Shown: piece by piece, positions 42,943 to 52,320 of the stretch
How the letters are laid out: every line of letters begins with the position of its first letter
Position numbering within the stretch: the stretch's first letter is position 1
NCBI RefSeq assembly: GCF_900105165.1
Contig: NZ_LT629740.1
Location: forward strand, 4,092,001-4,156,000
Origin: Mucilaginibacter mallensis
GTDB lineage: Bacteria; Bacteroidota; Bacteroidia; Sphingobacteriales; Sphingobacteriaceae
Length of the DNA stretch: 64,000 nucleotides
Reading direction: 5' to 3'
The notes under the pieces: generated by a model
What the model was told of the DNA's origin: nothing
Database searches by the model: none
What the model saw: the letters and a program-made list of their open reading frames with translations, nothing else
Translations under genes and position numbers: made by a program

Positions 42943-44652
42943 CTAAAATTCCAGTAACAATCCACTTGTAGCGTGTAAAAAAATATTAAGGCCCTGCGCA
43001 ATGTCAGGCGTATTATACTTTACGCCCTTTAACAGATCTGTAAATTCTATACTTCCGCTCAAATTAAATTTGCTTAGCAGATCGCCGGCAAACGTTACTT
43101 GTATATTATGTTCATCCCGGTTAAAGTTGGCTATCACCAATACACGTTGTTTATCAGTATAACGCACATAAATATACAGGCCCTGATTAAATCCCGGTTG
43201 ATGTTCATTGGTCACCATTAACTCATAAAACTCACCTGAATGTATGGCCTCATTATCAATAGCTATATTTAATAGGGTATGATAAAAGTCGCGCAGGTTT
43301 TTTTGTTCAATAGATAATTGCCCGCCATCAAACTTACCATTGTTAAGCCATTTTTGATGCTCAGGCACGCCGCAGTAATCAAATATACTGGTGCGGGAGT
43401 CGCCGCCAAAACCCATTGAGCCATTCCCCGGTTCACCAACCTCCTGCCCCGAATAGATCATTACCGGGCCGGTATTCAGCGTAGCGGTAACTATCATACC
43501 CGGTATCGCGAGCCATGGGTTACCAGCGAAAGCATTATGTGCGATACGCTCCTCATCATGATTTTCCATAAAGCGGAGCATATGTTCATCAATACCTTTA
43601 GTTTCGTTATTCCAAACGTTATTGATACTCCATGTAGACGCGCCCCATTCATTGCGGGTAAGTTTCTTTACAGCATCATAAAGTCCTGTTTTATCATATA
43701 GGTAATCAAACTTGCCATCAAAAATATATTTGTTGTATAAGCTATAATGATAGGCCTCTCCTATAAATATTAAGTCCGGGTGCACTTCTTTTAGTTTAGG
43801 GATGAGCCAACCCCAGAACTCCACCTGTACATACTCTATCATGTCGCACCTAAAGCCATCAACGCCTTTGTTGCTCCAGTAATCTAAAATATCATACAGC
43901 TTGTTCCATAGCGGAGGAATAGGATCATAATAGGTTTTGTAATTATTCAGACAATCGAGCCCATAATTGAGTTTAACGGTTTCAAACCAATCATTAATTG
44001 ATGGCGTGGCTGTAAAGGCATTACCGGTTACTCTGGCCGGATTTTCATCAAACTTACCATCTTTAAGCGGACTGCTGAACCCATCCCCTCCCGGGTTATA
44101 GCCCGGCGGCACCACGAACGACTGCCCGCAGACATAATAAAAATCATTTTTAGGGCTGAAAGCTTTAGTATTATCATCATCCTGCCCAATATCACGCACA
44201 CCTTCAGGCTTGGCATCCGATGCATAGGTACGTGCTACGTGGTTGGGGATAAAATCAATGATCACTTTAAGCCCATTGGCGTGTGTACGTTTAACCAGTT
44301 CCTCAAACTCACCAATCCGATTATTAACATCAACTGCCAGGTCGGGGTCTATATCATAATAATCCTTCACCGCATATGGTGAGCCTGCCCTACCCTTTAC
44401 CACATCAGGATCATCCAGTTTTATGCCGAATTTGGTATAATCGGTCATGGTGGCGTGTTCTATCACACCGCAATAAAAAACGTGGGTGATTCCTAATTTC
44501 TTTATCTCGGCGAGGGCCGTATCGTTAATATCATTCAGTTTACCCGAGTCGTTTTCTTCTATCGAACCATAGAACTTATTGGTGGTATTAGCATTACCAA
44601 ACAAGCGCGGCAATAGCTGGTATATGATGAGTTTGTGTGATTGTGGATCCAT
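42943..44652 (-). CDS. Alpha-amylase family GH13 enzyme, cytoplasmic
   Basis: A 569-residue protein without a signal peptide. Conserved GH13 regions are VIIDFIPNHVAR, GFRCDMIEYV (nucleophile Asp), IFIGEAYHYS (acid Glu) and FMENHDEERIAH (His-Asp). The C-terminal part is a short beta domain. Being cytoplasmic it would act on imported maltodextrins, or as a transglycosylase. It lies between GH65 and the MFS transporter. The exact subfamily cannot be set by eye. Confidence 0.9.
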   Translation of the reverse strand: MDPQSHKLIIYQLLPRLFGNANTTNKFYGSIEENDSGKLNDINDTALAEIKKLGITHVFYCGVIEHATMTDYTKFGIKLDDPDVVKGRAGSPYAVKDYYDIDPDLAVDVNNRIGEFEELVKRTHANGLKVIIDFIPNHVARTYASDAKPEGVRDIGQDDDNTKAFSPKNDFYYVCGQSFVVPPGYNPGGDGFSSPLKDGKFDENPARVTGNAFTATPSINDWFETVKLNYGLDCLNNYKTYYDPIPPLWNKLYDILDYWSNKGVDGFRCDMIEYVQVEFWGWLIPKLKEVHPDLIFIGEAYHYSLYNKYIFDGKFDYLYDKTGLYDAVKKLTRNEWGASTWSINNVWNNETKGIDEHMLRFMENHDEERIAHNAFAGNPWLAIPGMIVTATLNTGPVMIYSGQEVGEPGNGSMGFGGDSRTSIFDYCGVPEHQKWLNNGKFDGGQLSIEQKNLRDFYHTLLNIAIDNEAIHSGEFYELMVTNEHQPGFNQGLYIYVRYTDKQRVLVIANFNRDEHNIQVTFAGDLLSKFNLSGSIEFTDLLKGVKYNTPDIAQGLNIFLHATSGLLLEF

Positions 44653-44674
44653 TGGGTATGATGAAAATTATAAG

Positions 44675-44773
44675 TTCCTCTCTTGAGAGGGGGCGCGTGG
44701 AATTGCGTGGTGGCAGGGGTGTATTTTACATGTGGCGTAGTAACACACCCCTGCACCCCTCTCAAGAGGGGAA
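44675..44773. mobile_element. 99-bp gene-less miniature element with inverted ends
   Basis: Left end TTCCTCTCTTGAGAGGGG, insert of about 20 nt, GCAGGGGTGT. Right end AACACACCCCTGC, then ACCCCTCTCAAGAGGGGAA. These are inverted copies of the terminal repeat seen at 34279, with only 13 nt between them and no gene. It lies between GH65 and GH13. Confidence 0.7.
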
Positions 44774-44808
44774 TCGCGCAGGCCTTTTATAAACATCTTT
44801 TTCATTTT

Positions 44809-47112
44809 TTATATCACTACTTCGCTGTTCGCTTTCACTAAATACGTTTTATCGTGCACCAACACTGTGGTTTCTATACCAGAAAGGTTTTTGATAGCTA
44901 TTTGTTCTTTACTCACTCTAACATTTAGCAAACTGTCCCTAAAACCTACATGGAATGAGAATGAGGCCCATTTGCCTGGCAAAAATGGTTTGAATGAAAG
45001 TTTGTCATCGCGCATACGCATACCGCCGAAACCTTCAACAACAGCCATCCATGTACCAGCCATGGAGGTGATGTGGCAGCCATCCTCTGTATCGTTGTTA
45101 TAATCGTCAAGGTCTAAGCGCGCGGTACGCAGATAAAACTCATAAGCTCTTGCTTCATCGCCTAATTTAGCAGCTAAAATTGCATGCAGACATGGCGATA
45201 ATGATGACTCATGCACAGTACGCGGCTCATAAAAATCAAAGTTCCTGCGGATGGTATCTATATCATACTTGTCCTCAAAAAAGTAAATACCCTGCAATAC
45301 ATCAGCCTGTTTAATAAAGCATGAACGCAGTATCCTGTCCCAGCTCCATTTTTGGTTAAGCGGGCGATCGGATGCGGGCAAGTCTTTTACCAGGATCTGT
45401 TCTTTATCGAGATAGCCATCCTGCTGTAAAAATACCTGGTTGCGCTCATCATACGGATAGTACATATTATCAATAATGTGCGTGAACTTGCCAGTTTCCT
45501 GCTCCTCGTTAAAGTTTAGTTTGGCGATGAGTTTAGCATATTTATCAGCATCTATGGCCTTTACTTTTTCCATTACCTCCATAGCATATTGCATGCACCA
45601 GGTTGCTAAAGTATTGGTATACCAGTTGTTATTGATATTATTTTCGTACTCATTTGGCCCGGTTATGCCCAGCATTACATATTTTTCCTTCTCCGCCGAC
45701 CAGCTAACCCGATATCTCCAGAAACGGGCAATACCGATGAGTACTTCCAGCCCGTAATCAACCAAATAATCTGCATCACCTGTATAGCGCACGTAATTAA
45801 ATATGGCGTAGGCTATAGCGCCGTTACGATGTAACTCCTCAAAAGTTATCTCCCACTCGTTATGGCATTCAATACCATTGATGCTTACCATTGGGTAAAG
45901 TGCTGCACCATTGCCGAAACCTAACATGCCTGCATTTTGGTAAGCCTGCTCTAATTGTTTATACCGATAAAGCAACAAGTTTTTAGTTACCTTTTGCTCA
46001 GCTGTCGAGAGGTAGAACGGCACACAATAGGCCTCGGTATCCCAATAAGTTACACCGCCGTATTTTTCGCCAGTAAAACCTTTGGGGCCTATGTTTAGCC
46101 GGTCGTCTTCACCGGTATAAGTTTGGTTAAGCTGGAAAATATTAAAACGGATAGCCTGCTGCGCCGATGGGTCACCCTCGATGATAATATCATTGTGTTT
46201 CCATTTCTCTTCCCATGCAGCGGCTTGCTCAGCCAGCATGGTATCAAATCCTTTTTTGCTTACGCGATCTAAAGTAGCTTTAAGATTGATTATTAAATCC
46301 TCCACCTTATGATTTTGCGAGGACAGGTTTGCAGCATATTTAAACACAGTAATTGGCTGGCCTTTTTGTGCCTGTAACGTTATTTTTGCACCAATGTATT
46401 TCTCCTTTTGGATGATCTCGTGTGCTGTTTCAATCGCTTGTCCATTCTGCAAAATACTGAACTGCATTCCTGTAGCCACATCAAAGCCCGTTTTTTTGGT
46501 ACGCATTTGTATGTAGCAGTCATTGTCATCGCAACCCTTTGCTACCTCATCCCAAAACTTTTCGTCGTAATTGGCATCCTGGTTAACTACATCGCCATCA
46601 ATAAAAGGGGTTACAGTTAATGCACCGTCAAAATTTAAAGGCGTAATGGTATATTTTATAGCTCCGGCTTCATCATCAGCCATACTGCAAAAGCGGATAG
46701 CTTCAACCTCAACCTGTTTACCCGAATTGTTTTTGGCTGTGAAATTCCTTTTCAAATAACCTTCCTTCATGTTCAGCTCACGGCGAAAGTTGCTTACTGC
46801 ACATTTAGCCAAATCGAGTTGTTCGCCATCTATCGCAACATCAATACCTACCCAGTTGGCGGCATTCAATACTTTCGAGAAATATTCGGGGTAGCCATTC
46901 TTCCACCAGCCAACGCGGGTTTTGTCGTTATAATAAACACCGGCTACATAATTGCCCTGCAAGGTTTCACCAGAGTAGGCTTCCTCAAAATTAGCCCGCT
47001 GACCCATCCGGCCATTGCCCAAACTAAAAATGCTTTCAGATATCTTGTTATGAGCGGAGTTAAATCCGTCTTCGATTATCTTCCACTCATCAATTTTTAT
47101 GTAGTCTTTCAT
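44809..47112 (-). CDS. Glycoside hydrolase family 65, probable maltose phosphorylase
   Basis: A 767-residue cytoplasmic protein. N-terminal super-sandwich: ESIFSLGNGRMGQRANFEE. Catalytic (alpha/alpha)6 barrel: KYGGVTYWDTEAYCVPFY, GITGPNEYENNINNNWYTN carrying the general-acid Glu, and the phosphate-binding VHESSLSPCLHA. The GPNEYENN-NNNWYTN form is that of maltose phosphorylases. It would convert maltose and phosphate into glucose and beta-glucose 1-phosphate, which the next gene upstream (pgmB) turns into glucose 6-phosphate. Other GH65 phosphorylases (kojibiose, trehalose) remain possible. Confidence 0.92.
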   Translation of the reverse strand: MKDYIKIDEWKIIEDGFNSAHNKISESIFSLGNGRMGQRANFEEAYSGETLQGNYVAGVYYNDKTRVGWWKNGYPEYFSKVLNAANWVGIDVAIDGEQLDLAKCAVSNFRRELNMKEGYLKRNFTAKNNSGKQVEVEAIRFCSMADDEAGAIKYTITPLNFDGALTVTPFIDGDVVNQDANYDEKFWDEVAKGCDDNDCYIQMRTKKTGFDVATGMQFSILQNGQAIETAHEIIQKEKYIGAKITLQAQKGQPITVFKYAANLSSQNHKVEDLIINLKATLDRVSKKGFDTMLAEQAAAWEEKWKHNDIIIEGDPSAQQAIRFNIFQLNQTYTGEDDRLNIGPKGFTGEKYGGVTYWDTEAYCVPFYLSTAEQKVTKNLLLYRYKQLEQAYQNAGMLGFGNGAALYPMVSINGIECHNEWEITFEELHRNGAIAYAIFNYVRYTGDADYLVDYGLEVLIGIARFWRYRVSWSAEKEKYVMLGITGPNEYENNINNNWYTNTLATWCMQYAMEVMEKVKAIDADKYAKLIAKLNFNEEQETGKFTHIIDNMYYPYDERNQVFLQQDGYLDKEQILVKDLPASDRPLNQKWSWDRILRSCFIKQADVLQGIYFFEDKYDIDTIRRNFDFYEPRTVHESSLSPCLHAILAAKLGDEARAYEFYLRTARLDLDDYNNDTEDGCHITSMAGTWMAVVEGFGGMRMRDDKLSFKPFLPGKWASFSFHVGFRDSLLNVRVSKEQIAIKNLSGIETTVLVHDKTYLVKANSEVVI

Positions 47113-47128
47113 TTATTTTCTATGAATT

Positions 47129-47211
47129 GTCATTGCGAGCGATAGCGTGGCAATCTCGTCGCGTTCAATATACACGCGACGAGGTTGCTTCGTCGTTCCT
47201 CCTCGCAATGA
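47129..47211. repeat. REP-like hairpin, GTCATTGCGAG type
   Basis: GTCATTGCGAGCGATAGCG at the left pairs with CTCGCAATGAC at the right, with an inner CGTCGCGT/ACGCGACG hairpin. Related half-copies are at 52240-52267, 61470-61500 and 63470-63496. Confidence 0.75.
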
Positions 47212-47229
47212 CATGGTGGAGCTTATAAT

Positions 47230-47880
47230 TTATAATTCATCCAGCTTCTCAATACTCATCTTATCCAGTCCACTAATTACCAAATTAGCCTCAGTCAACA
47301 CTTCGGGTGAGCCTATGCCCACCGCTTTCATCCCGCCAGCTATTGCTGCCTCTACCCCTGCTATGGCATCTTCAAATACAACGCAATCAGCAGGTGCAAC
47401 GCCTACAGCTTCAGCACCTTTCAGAAATACTTCCGGATCGGGTTTGGCTTTTGATACTTTATTGCCATCAATAATAGCATCAAAAAGATCAACCATACCT
47501 ATCTTCTCCAGTATCATCATAGAGTTTTTACTGGCCGAACCCAATGCGGTTTTTATACCTGCATCACGGCAGGCCTGTACAAATTCTTTTGCCCCCGGCA
47601 GTATCTCATCAGGCTTCATATGGCTTATCATCTCTACATACCAGGTGTTCTTTTCAGTGGCAAGTACTTCCTGCTCAGCAGCAGTTTTGGTAATACCGCC
47701 CCATTGTAATATCAGTTCGAGCGAGCGCACACGGCTCACCCCTTTAAGTTTTTCGTTTTGTTCTTCGGTAAAATCAAAACCAAGGGAGTTTGCAAGGCGT
47801 TTCCAGGCTTTGTAGTGGTATACGGCGGTGTCAACAATAACACCGTCAAGGTCAAAAATACAGGCTTTTATACTATTCAT
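47230..47880 (-). CDS. pgmB: Beta-phosphoglucomutase
   Basis: A 216-residue HAD-superfamily enzyme. ACIFDLDGVIVDTAVYHYKAW has the catalytic Asp pair (D-L-D) and the beta-PGM-specific cap residues, KLKGVSRVRSLELIL is the substrate loop, ALGSASKNS is motif II, and SKAKPDPEVFLKGAE with FEDAIAGVEAA complete motifs III and IV. It converts beta-glucose 1-phosphate to glucose 6-phosphate. It heads the maltose cluster, before GH65. Confidence 0.95.
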   Translation of the reverse strand: MNSIKACIFDLDGVIVDTAVYHYKAWKRLANSLGFDFTEEQNEKLKGVSRVRSLELILQWGGITKTAAEQEVLATEKNTWYVEMISHMKPDEILPGAKEFVQACRDAGIKTALGSASKNSMMILEKIGMVDLFDAIIDGNKVSKAKPDPEVFLKGAEAVGVAPADCVVFEDAIAGVEAAIAGGMKAVGIGSPEVLTEANLVISGLDKMSIEKLDEL

Positions 47881-48019
47881 TTATCGTGTTGTACATTTAA
47901 CACTAAGGTATAGTTTTTTTGGGATTGGAAATGAATAATTAATTAACCATTGTCAATTACGGAAGCGGAGGCATTCTCTGAACAACTAGAATATTGATTA
48001 CCTATTACATAGTATCCCT

Positions 48020-48110
48020 TGTCGTGAATGGCATCACTTTTTTGCAGATTAATTTTTAAAGGTATTCAAGAGGCGCTGCGCCGTTTGTCCTGATATAAAA
48101 ATTAACCAGA
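48020..48110. repeat. Degenerate fragment of the 500-bp repeat end
   Basis: CCTTGTCGTGAATGGCATCAC, TTTTTAAAGGTATTCAAGAGG, GCGCTGCGCCGTTTGTCCTG and ATAAAAATTAACC follow the order of the inverted end of the repeat at 51700. The 47881-48202 gap holds this and otherwise AT-rich sequence. Confidence 0.5.
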
Positions 48111-48170
48111 AGCAGCATAGCTTAAATCATTTGCATAGCTGCATATCAGCACATCTGCACATTAAATCCA

Positions 48171-48178
48171 TATCTTTG
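48171..48178 (+). promoter_or_regulatory. -7 box upstream of icmF
   Basis: TATCTTTG matches TAnnTTTG, 24 nt before the ATG at 48203. Confidence 0.45.
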
Positions 48179-48202
48179 CTTTATCCCAATTATATATACC
48201 GT

Positions 48203-51200
48203 ATGGAAAGTGTTGCTGCTTACCGGAGTAAAAATAAAATTCGTTTTGTTACCGCTGCCTCGCTGTTTGATGGGCATGATGCTACTATAAACATTATGCG
48301 CCGTATTTTGCAATCGAGCGGTGCCGAGGTGATCCACCTGGGCCATAACCGCAGTGTTGAGGAGGTGGTTACCTGTGCCATACAAGAAGATGTACAGGGC
48401 ATTGCGCTTACCAGTTACCAGGGCGGCCATGTGGAGTATTTTAAATACATGTATGACTTGCTGCAGGAACGCGGGGCGGGCCATATCAAAATATTTGGCG
48501 GCGGCGGTGGGGTAATACTGCCTAAAGAGATTGTCGAATTACAGGATTATGGCATAGCGCGCATTTACTCGCCTGATGATGGCCGCACCATGGGCTTACA
48601 GGGTATGATAAACGATATGCTGCTGCAATGTGATCACCCGGTGCGCACGCATTTGAATGGCGAGTTAAAGCATTTGAACGAAAAGGATGGTCAAAGTATT
48701 GGGGCATTAATAACACTGGCTGAGGCTGGGAACCTTACCCCAACTCTCTTCAAACGAGAGAGAGTTAGTGTGGGAAAAAGTGAAGCCTTCCCCTTTGGGG
48801 AGGATTTAGGTGGGGTTGTTTTAGGCATTACAGGCACCGGTGGCTCAGGAAAATCATCACTGGTGGATGAATTGGTGCGGCGTTTTTTGATGGAGACGGA
48901 TAAAACCATCGCCATTATATCAGTCGACCCAAGCAAAAGAAAAACAGGCGGCGCATTGCTGGGTGATAGGATAAGAATGAACGCCATTAACTCGCCGAGG
49001 GTTTATATGCGCTCGCTGGCTACCCGGCAGGCTAACCTGGCTTTGAGCAAACATGTACAGGAGTCGATTGATATCTGCAAGGCTGCCGGTTATGATCTGA
49101 TTATAGTAGAAACAAGCGGAATAGGCCAGAGCGACACCATGATAACCGATTATTGTGATGTATCACTATATGTAATGACACCTGAATTTGGCGCGGCCAC
49201 ACAACTGGAAAAGATAGATATGCTGGATTTCGCTGATATGGTGGCCATCAATAAATTCGATAAACGTGGCGCGCTGGATGCTATACGCGATGTGCGTAAA
49301 CAATATAAGCGCAATCACCAGTTGTTTACTGCCAAGGATGATGAGCTGCCGATATTCGGCACCATGGCATCGCAGTTTAATGATCCGGGGATGAACGAAC
49401 TGTTTACGGGGCTGCTTGGGGTGATAAAAGTTAAGACTGGAGTTGATTTGATTGGCCCCCGTGTAGAAACTCAATATTTTGCATCTCCCCCAACTGAGAA
49501 AAGCTATATCATTCCTCCCGACAGGGTAAGATATTTGGCTGAAATTGCAGAAAGCAGCAAGGCTTATGCTGAATGGGTAGATGAGCAGTGTACGGTTGCT
49601 ATACAGCTATATAATGTGCAGGGGACGATAGATCTGTTGGAAAAACACACCCCTAACCCCTCTCAAGAGGGGAACAACAATGTAGAGACGCAATACTTTG
49701 CGTCTAAAAACCAAAAGCAGGAGACGCAAAGTATTGCGTCTCTACGGGAGATTTATACACACTTAGAAAGCCACCTGCACCCGGAATGTAAACGTTTATT
49801 GAATGAATGGCCGGATACCGTAAGGAAATACAAGGCCGAAAATTTTATATATAAGGTACGCGATAAGGAGATAAAACAACCTTTGTTTTACACTTCATTA
49901 TCACAATTACAGATCCCTAAAATAGCCCTGCCGAAGTATGAGGCCTGGGGAGATATTTTGCGCTGGCTGCTGACTGAGAATTTGCCGGGCGAATTTCCTT
50001 ATACAGCAGGTGTGTTTCCGCTAAAGCGGGATACGGAAGATCCTACCCGCATGTTTGCGGGTGAGGGCGGACCGGAGCGCACGAATAAACGATTTCATTA
50101 TGTATCACTCGGTCAGCCTGCGCACAGGCTGAGCACTGCCTTTGATTCGGTTACATTATATGGCGAGGATCCGCATATCAGGCCTGACATTTATGGCAAA
50201 ATTGGCAATGCGGGTGTAAGTATAGCCACGCTGGATGATGCCAAGAAACTATATTCCGGCTTTGATCTTTGCAGTGCATCAACATCCGTAAGCATGACCA
50301 TTAACGGCCCCGCCCCTATGCTGCTTGGCTTTTTTATGAATGTAGCTATAGATCAGCAGTGTGAAAAATATATCCGGGAACATCACCTGGAGTATGCGGT
50401 GGAGGCGAAGTTTAAGGAGGTATATGATGACAAAAATCTTTCCCGCCCTTATTACGATAGTGAACTCCCCGCTGGTAACGATGGCCTGGGTTTAATACTC
50501 CTCGGCCTAACCGGCGATCAGGTACTGCCTCCTGATATCTACGCAAAAATTAAAGCTTACGCCATAGCTACAGTGCGCGGCACCGTACAGGCAGATATTT
50601 TAAAGGAAGACCAGGCGCAGAATACCTGCATTTTTAGTACGGAGTTCGCGCTGCGGATGATGGGCGATATACAACAATATTTTATTAAGGAGAAAGTAAG
50701 GAACTTTTACTCGGTATCCATATCAGGCTATCATATTGCTGAAGCCGGGGCAAATCCTGTTACGCAATTGGCGTTTACACTATCTAATGGTTTTACTTAT
50801 GTAGAGTATTACCTGAGCCGGGGCATGCATATTGATGATTTCGCGCCAAATCTGTCGTTCTTTTTTTCCAATGGTATTGATCCGGAATATTCGGTGATCG
50901 GTAGAGTTGCCCGCAGAATTTGGGCCAAGGCGGTTAAGAATAAATACAAGGGTAACGATCGTTCGCAAAAGTTGAAATATCATATCCAAACCAGCGGCAG
51001 GTCGCTGCATGCGCAGGAGATAGATTTTAATGACATCCGCACTACATTGCAGGCTTTGTATGCTATTTATGACAATTGCAACTCACTGCACACCAATGCT
51101 TATGACGAGGCCATCACCACCCCTACCGAGGAATCCGTTCGCAGGGCCATGGCCATACAGCTTATCATAAATCGTGAACTGGGACTGGCAAAAAATGAGA

Positions 51201-51676
51201 ACCCATTGCAGGGCTCTTTCATAATTGAAGAACTTACCGACCTGGTTGAAGAAGCCGTGATGACCGAATTTAAAGCGATTAACGATCGTGGCGGGGTATT
51301 AGGCGCTATGGAAACCATGTACCAGCGCAGTAAAATACAGGAAGAATCATTATACTATGAAACCCTTAAACATAACGGTGAATACCCCATTGTAGGCGTT
51401 AACACATTCCTCAACAAAAAAGGCTCACCAACCATTACACCAGGCGAAGTGATCAGGGCTACTGAAGAGGAAAAGCAATACCAGATCAGCACACTGCAAG
51501 CTTTTCAACAGCGTAACGAAGCCATTGTACCGCAACTGTTAAAAGAGCTGCAAACCAAAGCCATTGCCGGCGACAATATTTTTGAAAGCCTGATGGAAGC
51601 CTGTAAATACTGCTCATTAGGGCAGATATCACATGCTTTGTATGAGGTTGGCGGGCAGTATAGGCGGAATATGTAA
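48203..51676 (+). CDS. icmF: Fused acyl-CoA mutase with G-protein chaperone (IcmF type), repeat-expanded
   Basis: A 1157-residue fusion. Residues about 10-145 are the B12-binding domain (SLFDGHDATINIMRRIL, HLGHNRSVEEVV, IFGGGGGVILP). About 208-420 is the MeaB-like GTPase (GITGTGGSGKSSL, SVDPSKRKTGGALLGDRIRM, VETSGIGQSD, NKFDKRG). From about 548 on is the mutase barrel (FPYTAGVFPLKR, MFAGEGGPERTNKRF, ATLDDAKKLYSGFDLC). It isomerises isobutyryl-CoA and n-butyryl-CoA or a related acyl-CoA using adenosylcobalamin. The start at 48203 is chosen over an in-frame ATG at 48131 because MESVAAYRSKNKIRF matches the family. Both interdomain linkers contain in-frame palindromic repeats, making it longer than the usual 1080-1100 residues. 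Confidence 0.93.
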   Translation: MESVAAYRSKNKIRFVTAASLFDGHDATINIMRRILQSSGAEVIHLGHNRSVEEVVTCAIQEDVQGIALTSYQGGHVEYFKYMYDLLQERGAGHIKIFGGGGGVILPKEIVELQDYGIARIYSPDDGRTMGLQGMINDMLLQCDHPVRTHLNGELKHLNEKDGQSIGALITLAEAGNLTPTLFKRERVSVGKSEAFPFGEDLGGVVLGITGTGGSGKSSLVDELVRRFLMETDKTIAIISVDPSKRKTGGALLGDRIRMNAINSPRVYMRSLATRQANLALSKHVQESIDICKAAGYDLIIVETSGIGQSDTMITDYCDVSLYVMTPEFGAATQLEKIDMLDFADMVAINKFDKRGALDAIRDVRKQYKRNHQLFTAKDDELPIFGTMASQFNDPGMNELFTGLLGVIKVKTGVDLIGPRVETQYFASPPTEKSYIIPPDRVRYLAEIAESSKAYAEWVDEQCTVAIQLYNVQGTIDLLEKHTPNPSQEGNNNVETQYFASKNQKQETQSIASLREIYTHLESHLHPECKRLLNEWPDTVRKYKAENFIYKVRDKEIKQPLFYTSLSQLQIPKIALPKYEAWGDILRWLLTENLPGEFPYTAGVFPLKRDTEDPTRMFAGEGGPERTNKRFHYVSLGQPAHRLSTAFDSVTLYGEDPHIRPDIYGKIGNAGVSIATLDDAKKLYSGFDLCSASTSVSMTINGPAPMLLGFFMNVAIDQQCEKYIREHHLEYAVEAKFKEVYDDKNLSRPYYDSELPAGNDGLGLILLGLTGDQVLPPDIYAKIKAYAIATVRGTVQADILKEDQAQNTCIFSTEFALRMMGDIQQYFIKEKVRNFYSVSISGYHIAEAGANPVTQLAFTLSNGFTYVEYYLSRGMHIDDFAPNLSFFFSNGIDPEYSVIGRVARRIWAKAVKNKYKGNDRSQKLKYHIQTSGRSLHAQEIDFNDIRTTLQALYAIYDNCNSLHTNAYDEAITTPTEESVRRAMAIQLIINRELGLAKNENPLQGSFIIEELTDLVEEAVMTEFKAINDRGGVLGAMETMYQRSKIQEESLYYETLKHNGEYPIVGVNTFLNKKGSPTITPGEVIRATEEEKQYQISTLQAFQQRNEAIVPQLLKELQTKAIAGDNIFESLMEACKYCSLGQISHALYEVGGQYRRNM
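48733..48815 (+). repeat. Two palindromic repeats inside icmF, first linker
   Basis: AACTCTCT...AGAGAGAGTT followed by GTGTGGG, then CCTTCCCCTTTGGGGAGG followed by ATTTAGGTGGGG. They are read in frame as the linker with TPTLFKRERVSVGKSEAF. The second has the same make-up as the intergenic palindrome at 5643. Confidence 0.65.
49463..49486 (+). repeat. Degenerate half-copy of the VETQYFAS palindrome in icmF
   Basis: Twenty of 24 positions match the arm at 49682-49705; both encode VETQYFAS in the same frame. Confidence 0.6.
49644..49675 (+). repeat. 32-nt terminal repeat of the DUF559 element, solo copy inside icmF
   Basis: Identical over all 32 nt to 34703-34734. It is read in frame as KHTPNPSQEGN within the GTPase-mutase linker. 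Confidence 0.85.
49682..49745 (+). repeat. 24-bp perfect inverted repeat inside icmF
   Basis: The arms 49682-49705 (GTAGAGACGCAATACTTTGC...) and 49722-49745 pair perfectly with a 16-nt loop and are read in frame (VETQYFAS ... ETQSIASL). Confidence 0.85.
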
Positions 51677-51699
51677 TAGCATTGAAAACAAACGCAACA

Positions 51700-52267
51700 T
51701 TAATAATCCCCAACTATGCAGAGCGTGATTACCTCTCGGATACTTATCGCATGGTATCGCTTGTCGCTAAGACGTCACTTTTTTCGCAAGTTGTTTGTTT
51801 TTTAAGGCGCTCAAGAGGGCTCCGCCGTTTTGTCTTGACACAAAAAGTAACCAAAAAAGTCAAGACAACAAGGATGCTTCCACCCGCCCTGCCTACGCTG
51901 GCCCGCCCTTGTTGTCAGGGCCCACGCTTTTTCTTTTCTATCTTCTGTCAGTAGAACAGCTTCGGGTGAAATCAGGCAAAACGCTGGTGGCCTTGAGACC
52001 GGCAGGGCATAGCAGATTTTTACAGAAGCGTAAAGGCTAGGTGTGTAGCGACAGCAGCGTAAAAATATAGCAGCCCAGGTTTTGCCTGATTTGCAGGGCA
52101 GGCCAAGTGCGGCAAAGAAGCCTAATCTACTGACTTGATTTTTTGCTACCTTTTGTATCAAGACAAAAGTAGTAGCCTCCGCGGCAATGAGCGGCTTCGA
52201 GCGATAAGTAACGTATATGCCTAACCGCTCTGCATAGTCTGGGATTGCTTCGTTCCTCGCAATGACG
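51700..52267 (-). repeat. 500-bp inverted-ended repeat, copy A
   Basis: The core matches copies at 55500 and 60946 but in the opposite orientation. Ends: ACTATGCAGAGCG (51713) and CGCTCTGCATAGT (52226-52238), then ACTTATCGC near 51742 and GCGATAAGT at 52201-52209. A GTCATTGCGAGG-type half repeat closes the right side. No transposase is seen; short open frames inside lack any known domain. It fills most of the 51677-52447 gap. Confidence 0.75.
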
Positions 52268-52320
52268 CTTAATTTTTTTGACTTTCACCTTTTGATCTTT
52301 AACTTAAAACTTAAATACCT

